From contig CP091241.1 of assembly GCA_027627685.1 (NCBI GenBank), positions 2,109,191 to 2,173,190 of the forward strand: a DNA stretch of 64,000 nucleotides, given 5' to 3'. Below, piece by piece: positions 54,058 to 62,085 of this stretch. Position 1 is the first letter of the stretch. Each line of letters begins with the position of its first letter. Under the pieces are notes generated by a model. The model ran no database searches, was not told the DNA's origin, and saw nothing but the letters and a program-made list of their open reading frames with translations. Made by a program: the position numbers and the translations under genes. Source of the DNA: Hyphomonadaceae bacterium ML37. GTDB taxonomy: Bacteria; Pseudomonadota; Alphaproteobacteria; Caulobacterales; Maricaulaceae.

Positions 54058-54555
54058 TCAGGCTTCCCCGACCGTATCAAACATGGCCGCCGCGACCGCT
54101 TCGGCCGGGGTCTTCCCGCTCCACAATAGATAGTGGAAAGCCGGATAGAGCCGCTCGCCGGCCTCCTTGGCCGCCACGATCAGCGCCGCCGCCTGCGCTT
54201 CAGACACCTGGTCCAGGTCCGGCAGGGTCAGGGCGTGACGAAAGACAATCGAACCATCATCGCTCCACACATCGAAATGGCCGACCCACAGCCGCTCATT
54301 GAGCCGCGTGATCAGCTCGCACACTTCGCGCAGGCGATGGTCCGGCGCTTTCAGCTCCAGGCTGGCGCAGATATGGATGACGTCCAGTTCCGGGCGGTAG
54401 GCGAACCAGATCTGATGATCGCGCCAGGCGCCGGGCACCGCCATGTGCAGTTCCAGCTCGTCGCGCTCATAGGGATATTGCTCGGCCACGACGGCCTGTT
54501 CGATGGATTCGAGCGGGTCGAACACGCCCGAGACTTCCTGGGTATTGAGATCCAT
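54058..54555 (-). CDS. YbjN-domain protein
   Basis: A 165-residue protein of the YbjN family (a type III secretion chaperone-like fold). It is acidic and lacks a signal peptide. It contains ELHMAVPGAWRDHQIWFAYR, VCELITRLNERLWVGHFDVW and YPAFHYLLWSGKTPAEAV. The role is unclear; alphaproteobacterial homologues commonly precede proC. The ATG at 54555 is selected because the family domain begins soon after it; GGAGAG-like sequence lies in the upstream leader. Confidence 0.85.
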   Translation of the reverse strand: MDLNTQEVSGVFDPLESIEQAVVAEQYPYERDELELHMAVPGAWRDHQIWFAYRPELDVIHICASLELKAPDHRLREVCELITRLNERLWVGHFDVWSDDGSIVFRHALTLPDLDQVSEAQAAALIVAAKEAGERLYPAFHYLLWSGKTPAEAVAAAMFDTVGEA

Positions 54556-54676
54556 GCCGGTCCTCTCCCCTTGCAACGCGCGACTCGAATGCGGCGGGCC
54601 GGCGCATAGACTGACGGTAAGCCGCCGCCGGACGCGCGCGCAACAGCGCATTTGAGTCTGGATGCAAGACGTTTTC

Positions 54677-54979
54677 TTATTTGGGCTTTTTCGCCGCAGT
54701 GGGTTTCGCCGCCGGCTTGCGGGCGGCGGGTTTGGGGGCGCTTGCGGCTTCCAGAGCCGCCAGGCGAGCTTTGAGTGATTCGATTTCGGCCAGCGCCGCA
54801 TCGCTCTGGGCGCGCAGGCTTTCCACCTCGTCGCGCGTGACCAGATCCAGCTCGGACGCCATGCGTTCGGCCTGGGCGCGGAACACCGCGCGCGCCTCTT
54901 CTCCGGCGGCCTGGGCGGCGCTGAACGCGTCCGTCATCAGATCGGCGAAATCGGCGAACAAGGGACTGCGAGATTGCAT
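54677..54979 (-). CDS. UbiK-family accessory factor
   Basis: A 100-residue coiled-coil protein of the UbiK/BMFP (YqiC) family. MQSRSPLFADFADLMTDAFS is the N-terminal helix. DEVESLRAQSDAALAEIESLK then ARLAALEA form the coiled coil, and the tail is Lys/Ala/Pro-rich. Family members help ubiquinone biosynthesis and bind lipid. It is divergent from lgt, 107 bases away. The lysine-rich C-terminus may contact membrane or nucleic acid. Confidence 0.87.
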   Translation of the reverse strand: MQSRSPLFADFADLMTDAFSAAQAAGEEARAVFRAQAERMASELDLVTRDEVESLRAQSDAALAEIESLKARLAALEAASAPKPAARKPAAKPTAAKKPK

Positions 54980-55086
54980 GACATCACCACCTGCTCTGCT
55001 ATGAAGGCGTATATAGGCGCTCGCCCTACCTTTGTGCAACGCGCGCGGCGCCGCATTCGATCCAGACACCCGCCCGGAGCCCGTCC

Positions 55087-55938
55087 ATGCAGCCCTGCCA
55101 ATCCAGCTTCGACCTCATCAATCCGGTGCTGTTCTCCATTGGCTGGTTCGAGCTGCGCTGGTACGCGCTGGCCTATATCGCCGGGCTGTTCCTGGGCTAT
55201 GCGCTGGTGCTGCACGTGACCAAACGCCCCGCCCTCTGGGGGACGACGCCCCGGACGCAAGTCGCGCCCTTCGACACCAAGTTTGTCGAGGACCTGCTCT
55301 TGTGGGTGATGGTCGGCGTGATCGCCGGCGGGCGCATCGGCTTTGTGCTCTTCTACCAGACCAGCATGATCTGGGAGGAGCCGCTGCGCGTGGTGACCGG
55401 CATCACCGATGGCGGGATGAGCTTCCACGGCGGGCTGATCGGCGTGGCGCTGGCGATGTATTTCACCGCCCGCGCCCACGGAGCGCCGCTGTTGCGCGTC
55501 GCTGACGCGGTGGCGCTGGCCACGCCCATCGGGCTGTTGCTGGGGCGCCTGGCCAATTTCATCAATGGCGAGCTGTGGGGCCGGCCGGCGCCGGACCTGC
55601 CCTGGGCCATGACGTTCGCCGCCGACCCACTCTGCCTGGCGCGCCATCCCAGCCAGCTTTACGAGGCCTTCCTGGAAGGCGCGGTGCTGCTGACCATCTT
55701 GACGATTCTGGTCTGGCGCTTCCGCGCGCTGGCCAGGCCCGGCCTGATCACAGGCGCCTTCCTGATCGGCTATGGCGTTTTCCGCGGCAGCGTGGAGCTG
55801 GTGCGCGAGCCCGACCGGCAGATGCCCGAAGCCCTGCAGGGCTATGTCACCATGGGCATGCTGTTGTGTATCCCGATGATCCTGGCAGGCGCCTGGCTGG
55901 TGTGGCGCGCCCGCAGCCAACCCGCAGCCAAGGCCTGA
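55087..55938 (+). CDS. lgt: Lgt, prolipoprotein diacylglyceryl transferase
   Basis: Inner-membrane enzyme that adds diacylglycerol to the lipobox Cys of prolipoproteins. The 283-residue product has the first-helix region LRWYALAYIAGLFLGY. The signature is GRLANFINGELWGRP. GGMSFHGGLIGVALAMYFTA carries the essential His, and ARHPSQLYEAFLEGAVLL precedes the final helices. It serves the several lipoproteins encoded in this window. The neighbouring MidA-type methyltransferase begins 12 bases downstream. Confidence 0.95.
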   Translation: MQPCQSSFDLINPVLFSIGWFELRWYALAYIAGLFLGYALVLHVTKRPALWGTTPRTQVAPFDTKFVEDLLLWVMVGVIAGGRIGFVLFYQTSMIWEEPLRVVTGITDGGMSFHGGLIGVALAMYFTARAHGAPLLRVADAVALATPIGLLLGRLANFINGELWGRPAPDLPWAMTFAADPLCLARHPSQLYEAFLEGAVLLTILTILVWRFRALARPGLITGAFLIGYGVFRGSVELVREPDRQMPEALQGYVTMGMLLCIPMILAGAWLVWRARSQPAAKA

Positions 55939-55950
55939 TCCGCACCCGAC

Positions 55951-57084
55951 ATGACCGAGGATTTTCGCCCCGCTGAAGCGCTTGCCGCGCGCCTGCGCGA
56001 CCGCATCGCCAGCGAAGGCCCCCTGCTGGTCAGCGCCTATATGATGGAAGCGCTGTTTGACCCCATGGCCGGCTTTTACGCCACCAAAGATCCGTTGGGG
56101 GCTCATAACGACTTCATTACTGCGCCGGAAATCAGCCAGATGTTCGGCGAGCTGATCGGGCTGTGGGCGGTGGAGTGCTGGAGCCAGATGGGCGAACCCG
56201 ACCCGGTCCAGCTCATCGAGCTCGGCCCCGGCACGGGACGCATGATGAGCGATGTGGCGCGAGTGCTGCGCGCCGCGCCGGGCCTGATCGAGGCGGCCGA
56301 AGCCACGCTGGTGGAGGTCAGCCCGGCGCTGAAAATGGTGCAGGGACGCACGCTGGCCGGCGCGCCCGTCCCGATCCGCTGGGCGCCGCGTCTGGAAGCC
56401 GTGCGCCCCGGACCGACACTTCTGCTGGCCAATGAATTTCTCGACTGCCTGCCCATCCGTCAGGCGGTGAAGCATGAAGGCGTCTGGCGCGAGCGCTGCG
56501 TGGCGATGCACCCGGACGAGGCTGAGCGTTTCGCCTTCGTCCTCGGCGCGGCGCTCAGCGCGCCCGACCTCGCCTTGATCCCGGACACCTTGCGCGATCT
56601 GCCAGACGGGTCGCTGGTGGAGCTGCGCCCGGCTGACGCGGCGGTGATCGACGCGGTCGCCGAACGCCTGAACGATCATCCCGGCTATGCGCTCTTCATC
56701 GACTACGGCGCGGTGGCGCCGGACCATGGCGATACGCTGCAAGCCATCCGCCGGCATGAGAAGGTCGATCCGCTCGACGCGCCGGGCACCGCCGACCTCA
56801 CCGCCTGGGTCGCGTTCGATGCGCTCGCCCGCGAGGGGCTCAGGGCCGGGCTGCAAGTGTTCGGACCCGCCGAGCAGGGACCGTTCCTGAAAGGCCTGGG
56901 CCTGGACGTCCGCGCCGCCTTGCTGGCGAAAGCCCAGGACAAGTCGGGCCGCGCCCGGCTGGAGCGCCAGGCCGCTAGGCTGAGCGCGCCGGAGGAGATG
57001 GGCGCCCTTTTCAAGGTGATCGCCTTCGCCTCCCCCGGCCTCGCCCCGCCGCCGGGTCTGGACCGCTTCGTCCCGCCTGAATAA
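55951..57084 (+). CDS. MidA/NDUFAF7-type SAM-dependent methyltransferase
   Basis: A 377-residue methyltransferase of the MidA (COG1565) family. Its mitochondrial relative NDUFAF7 methylates an arginine of a complex I subunit. Key stretches are GPLLVSAYMMEALFDPMAGF and FITAPEISQMFGELIGLW. ELGPGTGRMMSDVARVLRA is the SAM motif, with LLANEFLDCLPIRQAVKHEG downstream. It is probably cotranscribed with lgt, an arrangement common in alphaproteobacteria. Function is by family, not shown here. Confidence 0.9.
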   Translation: MTEDFRPAEALAARLRDRIASEGPLLVSAYMMEALFDPMAGFYATKDPLGAHNDFITAPEISQMFGELIGLWAVECWSQMGEPDPVQLIELGPGTGRMMSDVARVLRAAPGLIEAAEATLVEVSPALKMVQGRTLAGAPVPIRWAPRLEAVRPGPTLLLANEFLDCLPIRQAVKHEGVWRERCVAMHPDEAERFAFVLGAALSAPDLALIPDTLRDLPDGSLVELRPADAAVIDAVAERLNDHPGYALFIDYGAVAPDHGDTLQAIRRHEKVDPLDAPGTADLTAWVAFDALAREGLRAGLQVFGPAEQGPFLKGLGLDVRAALLAKAQDKSGRARLERQAARLSAPEEMGALFKVIAFASPGLAPPPGLDRFVPPE

Positions 57085-57174
57085 TCGCCGTAAGTGAACG
57101 GCGTTCATTTCGCCTTGCCCGCCCCGCGCGGCCATGATCCCCTGCGCGCTGCATCAGGACTGAAGGAGCAAAAG

Positions 57175-58014
57175 ATGAGCGGACGGCTGAGCGGTAAGAC
57201 GGCGGTGATCACGGGCGGCGCCAGCGGCATTGGCCGCGCCACGGTGGAGCTGTTTCTGGCCGAGGGCGCTCAGGTCGTCATCGGCGATATTCAGGACGCG
57301 CTGGGCGCCAGCGTCGCACAATCCTCACCCAACGCCCTCTATCAGCACGCCGACGTGACGCGCGAAGCCGATGTGAAAGCCCTGATCGACCGCGCCGTGG
57401 AGGCGTTCGGGCGCATCGATATCCTGTTCAACAACGCCGGCGCCGCCGAGCCCGACGAGGGCTTCGCCTCCATCGACGAGGCCAGCTTCAACCGGGTCAT
57501 GCAGCTGCATCTGGCCAGCGCGCTCTACGGCATCAAGCACGCCGAGCCGCACATGCGGGCGCAGAAATCCGGGGCCATCATCACGACCAGTTCCGTGGCG
57601 GCTGAAGGCACCACTTACGGCCCCATCCTCTACTCCATCGCCAAGTCCGCTGTGCTGCACATGACGCGCCTGGCCGCTGTGCGCCTGGCCGCCGATGGCG
57701 TGCGCGTCAACGCCATCCAGCCCGGCCTGATCGCCACAGCGATTTTCGGGCGCGCTCTGGGCTTCGATCAGGAAACCAGCGAAGCAAAGGCCGCCAGCAT
57801 GGCGGCGCTGGGCGCGTTGATGCAGCCCTTGCCGGTCGCCGGCGCCGGCCGCGATATCGCCGAGGCCGTTTTGTATCTCGCCAGCGACGCGGCCCGCTTT
57901 GTGACCGGTCAAAGCTTCTGCGTGGATGGCGGGCTGACATCGGGTCTGGTCCCCGATCCGAATGGCGGGGTTTTCAAGCCGCTGGCCGATCTGTTCGGGA
58001 TCGAGCAGGCTTGA
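57175..58014 (+). CDS. Short-chain dehydrogenase/reductase
   Basis: A 279-residue classical SDR. The cofactor motif is VITGGASGIGRATVELFLAE with the NNAG motif (ILFNNAGAAEPDEG). The catalytic Ser is in TTSSVAAEG and Tyr-Lys in LYSIAKSAVLHMT. The C-terminus has RFVTGQSFCVDGG. It is NAD(H)-type by the acidic residue after strand 2 (VIGDIQDA). A ribosome-binding site AAGGAGC precedes the ATG at 57175. Substrate unknown. The ftsZ promoter follows. Confidence 0.9.
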   Translation: MSGRLSGKTAVITGGASGIGRATVELFLAEGAQVVIGDIQDALGASVAQSSPNALYQHADVTREADVKALIDRAVEAFGRIDILFNNAGAAEPDEGFASIDEASFNRVMQLHLASALYGIKHAEPHMRAQKSGAIITTSSVAAEGTTYGPILYSIAKSAVLHMTRLAAVRLAADGVRVNAIQPGLIATAIFGRALGFDQETSEAKAASMAALGALMQPLPVAGAGRDIAEAVLYLASDAARFVTGQSFCVDGGLTSGLVPDPNGGVFKPLADLFGIEQA

Positions 58015-58096
58015 CACATTGTTACAGCCCAACCCGCGAATCGCTGCTTCGTTCCCGAAGCGTTCCGCAAAATCCGTGTCTTCACACAGGCTTGGC

Positions 58097-58111
58097 TTAA
58101 CGCCCGATTAA
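58097..58111 (+). promoter_or_regulatory. CtrA-type binding box upstream of ftsZ
   Basis: A perfect full-site TTAA-N7-TTAA (TTAA at 58097-58100 and 58108-58111), 68 bases before the ftsZ ATG. In Caulobacter the response regulator CtrA represses ftsZ through such a site. A GANTC site (GAATC at 58038-58042), the target of the cell-cycle methyltransferase CcrM, lies 55 bases further upstream. Binding is inferred from sequence. Confidence 0.75.
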
Positions 58112-58179
58112 ACAACGCGGCGCATGGTTGATGGATAATGAGGCCTTAAATCCCCAAATCCTCGCTGGAGCCCCGATCC

Positions 58180-59787
58180 ATGCCCCTCAATCTGTCCGCG
58201 CCCGAAACCACCGAGCTGAAGCCGCGCATCCTCGTGTTTGGCGTCGGCGGCGCCGGCGGCAACGCCGTCAACAACATGATCGACGCCTCGCTGGAGGGTG
58301 TGGATTTCGTGGTCGCCAACACCGACGCCCAGGCGCTGGCCCGCTCGCGCTGCGAGCGCCGGGTGCAGATGGGCGCCGCCATCACCGAGGGTCTGGGCGC
58401 AGGGGCGCGTCCGGAAGTCGGTCAGCAGGCGGCTGAGGATTCACTGGCGGAAATCACCGAGCAGCTTCAGGGCGCGCACATGGTGTTCATCACCGCGGGC
58501 ATGGGCGGCGGCACCGGCACCGGAGCCGCCCCGGTGATCGCCCGCGCCGCGCGCGAGCAGAACATTCTGACTGTGGGCGTCGTCACCAAGCCCTTCCAGT
58601 TCGAAGGCTCGCGCCGCATGCGCCTGGCCGAAGAGGGCATCGAGCGGCTGCAGCAGCATGTCGATACGCTGATCATCATTCCCAACCAGAACCTGTTCCG
58701 CATCGCCACCGAGAAGACCACCTTCGCCGAGGCGTTCTCGCTGGCCGACCAGGTGCTGCATTCGGGCGTGCGCGGCATCACCGATCTGATGGTCATGCCC
58801 GGCCTGATCAATCTGGACTTCGCCGACGTGCGCACTGTGATGAACGAGATGGGCAAGGCGATGATGGGCACCGGCGAGGCCACCGGCGATAAGCGCGCCA
58901 TCGAGGCGGCGAACAACGCCATCAATAATCCGCTGCTCGACGATGTGTCGATGAAAGGCGCCAAGGGCGTGCTCATCAACATCACTGGCGGCATGGACAT
59001 GACACTGTATGAAGTTGACGAAGCGGCCAACCGCATCCGCGACGAGGTGGACGAGGACGCCAATATCATCGTGGGCTCCACCTTCGACGAGGCGCTGGAA
59101 GGCATTATCCGCGTGTCTGTGGTCGCCACCGGCATTGATGGCGAAGCGCTGCAGGCCGCCGACCCGCGCCGGCGCGCCGCCGCTGAAGTCACTCCCGCCT
59201 GGAAAATCCGCGAGACCCGTCCCCAGCGCCAGGCCGAACCGCTGGTGCGCCGCGCCGCCGACGCTGTGGCGATGAACGAAACCCCGCGCGCCGCGCCGGC
59301 CGCCCCGGCGGCCCATGCACCGGTCGAGCCCGGCGCAGCCTATGTGGAAGCGCAGGGCATCGCCGAGGCTGACATTCAGGACCACTACAACGAAGCCCAT
59401 GCCTGGGACGAAGTACCCGAGGCGCCCGCCGCCAAGCCGGCTGTTGTCCAGGCCCAGGAGCGCCTGGCGCGCGAAGTCAACGCTCCGCGTCAAGCCGTCC
59501 CCGCCCCCGCTCCGGCCCAGGAAGCCGACGCCCCGCGCGGCCTGCGCTCCCTGTTCGGCCGGCGCCCGAAGGCGGCCCCGGCGCCGGTCAAGCGGGACCC
59601 GCTGAGCTCGCGCCCGGCCGAGGCCCAGCCGGCGCATCAGGCGGCGCCCCAGCCCGCTCCGCGCCCCGCCGTCCACACCGTGCGTCAGGTCCAGCCGGCG
59701 CCCGCGCCGCGCGGCGATCTGTTCGGAGAAACCTTGGACGAGGGTGAGCTGGAAATCCCCGCCTTCCTGCGCCGCCAGGCCAACTAG
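58180..59787 (+). CDS. ftsZ: FtsZ, tubulin-like cell-division GTPase
   Basis: A 535-residue bacterial tubulin. The T1 loop is [15 protein letters not shown] and the GTP-binding T4 loop GGGTGTG lies at residues 109-115. [20 protein letters not shown] carries the catalytic Asp of the T7 synergy loop. A Pro/Ala-rich linker of about 200 residues ends in the conserved C-terminal peptide [11 protein letters not shown], which binds FtsA/ZipA-type tethers. The long linker is characteristic of Caulobacter-like alphaproteobacteria. It is not preceded by ftsQ/ftsA here. A 14-base-pair hairpin follows the stop. Confidence 0.95.
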   Translation: MPLNLSAPETTELKPRILVFGVGGAGGNAVNNMIDASLEGVDFVVANTDAQALARSRCERRVQMGAAITEGLGAGARPEVGQQAAEDSLAEITEQLQGAHMVFITAGMGGGTGTGAAPVIARAAREQNILTVGVVTKPFQFEGSRRMRLAEEGIERLQQHVDTLIIIPNQNLFRIATEKTTFAEAFSLADQVLHSGVRGITDLMVMPGLINLDFADVRTVMNEMGKAMMGTGEATGDKRAIEAANNAINNPLLDDVSMKGAKGVLINITGGMDMTLYEVDEAANRIRDEVDEDANIIVGSTFDEALEGIIRVSVVATGIDGEALQAADPRRRAAAEVTPAWKIRETRPQRQAEPLVRRAADAVAMNETPRAAPAAPAAHAPVEPGAAYVEAQGIAEADIQDHYNEAHAWDEVPEAPAAKPAVVQAQERLAREVNAPRQAVPAPAPAQEADAPRGLRSLFGRRPKAAPAPVKRDPLSSRPAEAQPAHQAAPQPAPRPAVHTVRQVQPAPAPRGDLFGETLDEGELEIPAFLRRQAN

Positions 59788-59812
59788 GCTTAATCGCCCC
59801 CTCAACGCACAC

Positions 59813-59847
59813 AGTCAGGCCGCCGGAAACCGTCCGGCGGCCTGACT
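59813..59847 (+). terminator. Hairpin after ftsZ
   Basis: A perfect 14-base stem (AGTCAGGCCGCCGG with its complement) and a 7-base loop start 26 bases after the ftsZ stop. It lacks a clear T-run, so it may slow or end transcription imperfectly, or stabilise the 3' end. Confidence 0.65.
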
Positions 59848-59983
59848 CGTTCCGGCAGGACCCGCCAGAGCGGCCGCACGCTGATGCACGACCGCCGAGC
59901 ACACTTTTTAGTTGCGGTCAGCCGCGGCCTCTGACTAACTTCCTATGGTTGCAATTGTGCACCGTGCATTGGGAGGTTATAGT

Positions 59984-60334
59984 ATGGCCGACACTCCGTC
60001 ATTCGACTCCAAACGCATCCAGAACGCCCTGGACGCGGCGGCGAAAACACACAACGAACGCGAGACCAACAGCAGCGCCTTGTCGTTCGCCACGTCAGAC
60101 ATCTCCATCTCCGGCGGCTGCATCAGCGTCACCATCAAGGATGGAAAGGTCTGTGTGCAGCTGCCGCTGGGCTTGGGAAATCACTGCGTCTCGTTGCCCG
60201 TGCAATTCCCGGACGGCACCGTGGCCAACGCTTGTATCCACATCTGCACCAAATTCGGCATTCCCACCGGTGCACGCCTCACGGTCAGCGTGGCGGGCGA
60301 GCAAGTCTATTCGGAATCCTTCGGCAAGTGCTGA
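59984..60334 (+). CDS. Small Cys-rich protein, unknown function
   Basis: A 116-residue protein with no recognised family. The N-terminal third is hydrophilic and helical; the rest is beta-rich with six cysteines at GGCIS, KVCVQ, NHCVS, NACIHICT and FGKC (the last residue). There is no signal peptide or lipobox. GGGAGG at 59971-59976 is 7 bases before the ATG, and a strong terminator follows, so it is probably a single-gene transcript. It sits between ftsZ and lpxC. Possible readings are a cytosolic metal- or disulfide-dependent small protein; nothing visible chooses between them. Confidence 0.75.
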   Translation: MADTPSFDSKRIQNALDAAAKTHNERETNSSALSFATSDISISGGCISVTIKDGKVCVQLPLGLGNHCVSLPVQFPDGTVANACIHICTKFGIPTGARLTVSVAGEQVYSESFGKC

Positions 60335-60393
60335 CGGGCTGGGCGGAGCCCAGGCGCACACCGTGCCGACCGGCTGCGTCCATCAGTATCTTT

Positions 60394-60424
60394 AAGGCCG
60401 CCGGGTTCGCCCGGCGGCCTTTTT
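60394..60424 (+). terminator. Rho-independent terminator after the small Cys-rich gene
   Basis: A perfect 12-base stem (AAGGCCGCCGGG and its complement) capped by a TTCG tetraloop and followed by a T-run. It isolates the small gene from lpxC. Confidence 0.92.
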
Positions 60425-60482
60425 GCATGCGAAGCGTTCAGGGCGTCGCCGCCGGGGGCCGACCCCGGTTCGCGTAACATGG

Positions 60483-60550
60483 TGCAACAATCCTTTAATT
60501 GCTGTGTTGCAGCAGAGCCGTACAGTGCGGCATTCATGAGGGGTGTTGCA
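60483..60550. promoter_or_regulatory. TGTTGCA repeats in the lpxC leader
   Basis: The heptamer occurs as TGCAACA (inverted, 60483-60489) and as TGTTGCA at 60505-60511 and 60544-60550. The first pair forms a 29-base dyad with a 15-base AT-rich centre. This may be an operator or a structural part of the lpxC leader. There is no known match. Confidence 0.35.
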
Positions 60551-60612
60551 CTCCGATGGTCACGCGTGGGGATGCGTGCGGCGTGCAAGACAGAACTGAC
60601 CGGGTAGACGAG

Positions 60613-61512
60613 ATGATGGAACGCACCACACTGGCTGCTCCGGCGGTTTGCGCCGGCATAGGCCTTCACACCGGCGCCCGTGTGCGCATGGTGATGAAAC
60701 CCGCCGCGGTGGGATCCGGCATCGTGTTTGATCGCACCGATCTTGCGCTGGACGACACCCGCATCCCGGCGCGGCGCGAGTATGTGCGCTCCACCGATCT
60801 GGGCACCACCTTGATCAATGAGTCCGGCGCCTCGGTGGCGACGGTGGAGCATCTCATGGCCGCCCTGGCGGGGCTGGGCGTGGACGATGTGCTGATCGAG
60901 CTCGACGGACCCGAAGCGCCCGCCATGGATGGCTCGGCGGCGCCCTTTGTGGAGCTGATGCTGCATGCGGGCCTGAAAACCTGCGCCGCGCCGCGCCGCG
61001 CCATTCAGGTGCTGCGCCCGGTCTCGGTGAACGATGGCGCGCGCCAGGCCGAGTTCCTGCCGGCCCTGAAACAGACCATCGATATCGAGATCGATTTCAC
61101 CGACCCCACGATCGGCCGCCAGGCGTTTTCCTTCGAAGTCACACGCGAAAACTTCCGCACCCTGGTGGCGCCGGCGCGCACCTTCGGCTTCCGCCGGGAT
61201 CTGGGCGCGCTTCTGAGCGCCGGCCTGGCGCGCGGCAGCTCGCTGGACAATTCGGTCGTGCTGACAGACAGCGGCGTGGAAAACCCCGAGGGCCTGCGCT
61301 TCGCTGACGAATTCGTGCGCCACAAGGCGCTCGACGTGCTGGGCGATCTGTATCTGGCCGGCGCGCCGATCCTGGGCCTTTACCGCGCCACCCGTCCCGG
61401 CCATGGCCTGAACGCCAAGGCGCTGGGCGCGCTTCTGGCCGACACGGGCGCCTGGCGCTGGGTCAATCTGCGCGAGGCCGATGACGGCGAAGTCTGGCGC
61501 GCGCAAGGCTAG
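60613..61512 (+). CDS. lpxC: LpxC, UDP-3-O-acyl-N-acetylglucosamine deacetylase
   Basis: Zinc deacetylase and committed step of lipid A synthesis. The 299-residue product has zinc ligands His80 (ATVEHLMAALAG), His237 and Asp241 (HKALDVLGDL) and the catalytic His264 (RPGHGLNAKAL). GLHTGARV forms the N-terminal active-site loop. The ATG at 60613 (or 60616) is used although the frame is open to 60499. It lies close to ftsZ, as in the ancestral dcw cluster, but is separated by one small gene. Confidence 0.95.
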   Translation: MMERTTLAAPAVCAGIGLHTGARVRMVMKPAAVGSGIVFDRTDLALDDTRIPARREYVRSTDLGTTLINESGASVATVEHLMAALAGLGVDDVLIELDGPEAPAMDGSAAPFVELMLHAGLKTCAAPRRAIQVLRPVSVNDGARQAEFLPALKQTIDIEIDFTDPTIGRQAFSFEVTRENFRTLVAPARTFGFRRDLGALLSAGLARGSSLDNSVVLTDSGVENPEGLRFADEFVRHKALDVLGDLYLAGAPILGLYRATRPGHGLNAKALGALLADTGAWRWVNLREADDGEVWRAQG

Positions 61513-61736
61513 GCCGAACTCCTCGCCAGCACCCGCCGCAGCACCCACACCCGGCAGGCGCTGGACAATGGCGCGTCCGGATCATCCTGCGCCCGGTCTG
61601 CATCGATCCTTGCAATCAGACGCGCCAGCGCCACGCCATCGGCCGCCGCCGCCCCATCCAGCTCCCGCCAGAAATCCTCCTCCAACGCCAGAGAGGTGGC
61701 GTGACCGGCCAGCGTCACAGAGCGCTTGCGCAGCAT
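61509..61736 (-). CDS. Ribbon-helix-helix domain protein
   Basis: A 75-residue protein of the RHH_4 type: MLRKRSVTLAGHATSLALEE is the beta strand and first helix, and FWRELDGAAAADGVALARLI the second. Its C-terminal SSACRVWVLRRVL is common in this family. Probably a DNA-binding or regulatory factor. It overlaps the DUF4169 stop by one base (TAATG) and converges with lpxC. Confidence 0.85.
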   Translation of the reverse strand: MLRKRSVTLAGHATSLALEEDFWRELDGAAAADGVALARLIARIDADRAQDDPDAPLSSACRVWVLRRVLARSSA

Positions 61737-61969
61737 TATTCACCGACTCCGTCTGTGGCCTGAGGATCGGCGCTCTGCCCGCCCGCCTCGCCCTCACCCG
61801 TGCGCCGGTGCGCCTCGATCCGGCGCGCCGCCTGCTCCTGACGCGCGGCCTCCAGATCCCGGACCGCCTTGGGCGTCCCGTGCACCACGCGGTTCACCTC
61901 CGCCGCCCGCGCCTTGTCAGCGCGCGCCCTGACCTTGCGATACTGACGCAGATTGACCGGCTTCGTCAT
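61736..61969 (-). CDS. DUF4169-family small protein
   Basis: A 77-residue basic protein starting MTKPVNLRQYRKVRARADKA, the recognisable DUF4169 core (N-[LF]-R-x-x-R-K). A charged helical tail follows. It is widespread in alphaproteobacteria next to a ribbon-helix-helix gene, as here, with unknown function. The in-frame upstream extension to 62008 is not needed. Confidence 0.85.
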   Translation of the reverse strand: MTKPVNLRQYRKVRARADKARAAEVNRVVHGTPKAVRDLEAARQEQAARRIEAHRRTGEGEAGGQSADPQATDGVGE

Positions 61970-62085
61970 GACGGGGGCCTTTTGGCGGATCACAATTGTC
62001 CAGACCAAGCCTAGCGGCGCCGTCTAGCCAGAGCCAGAGGCGAAGTGCGCCGCTCGGCCCGGGCGGCTGTCACGGAAAAAGCCCC

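Noticed and set aside
54937-57135. 732-residue minus-strand frame over lgt and the MidA-type gene
   Set aside because: Antisense to two well-supported genes, with biased composition and no recognisable motif.
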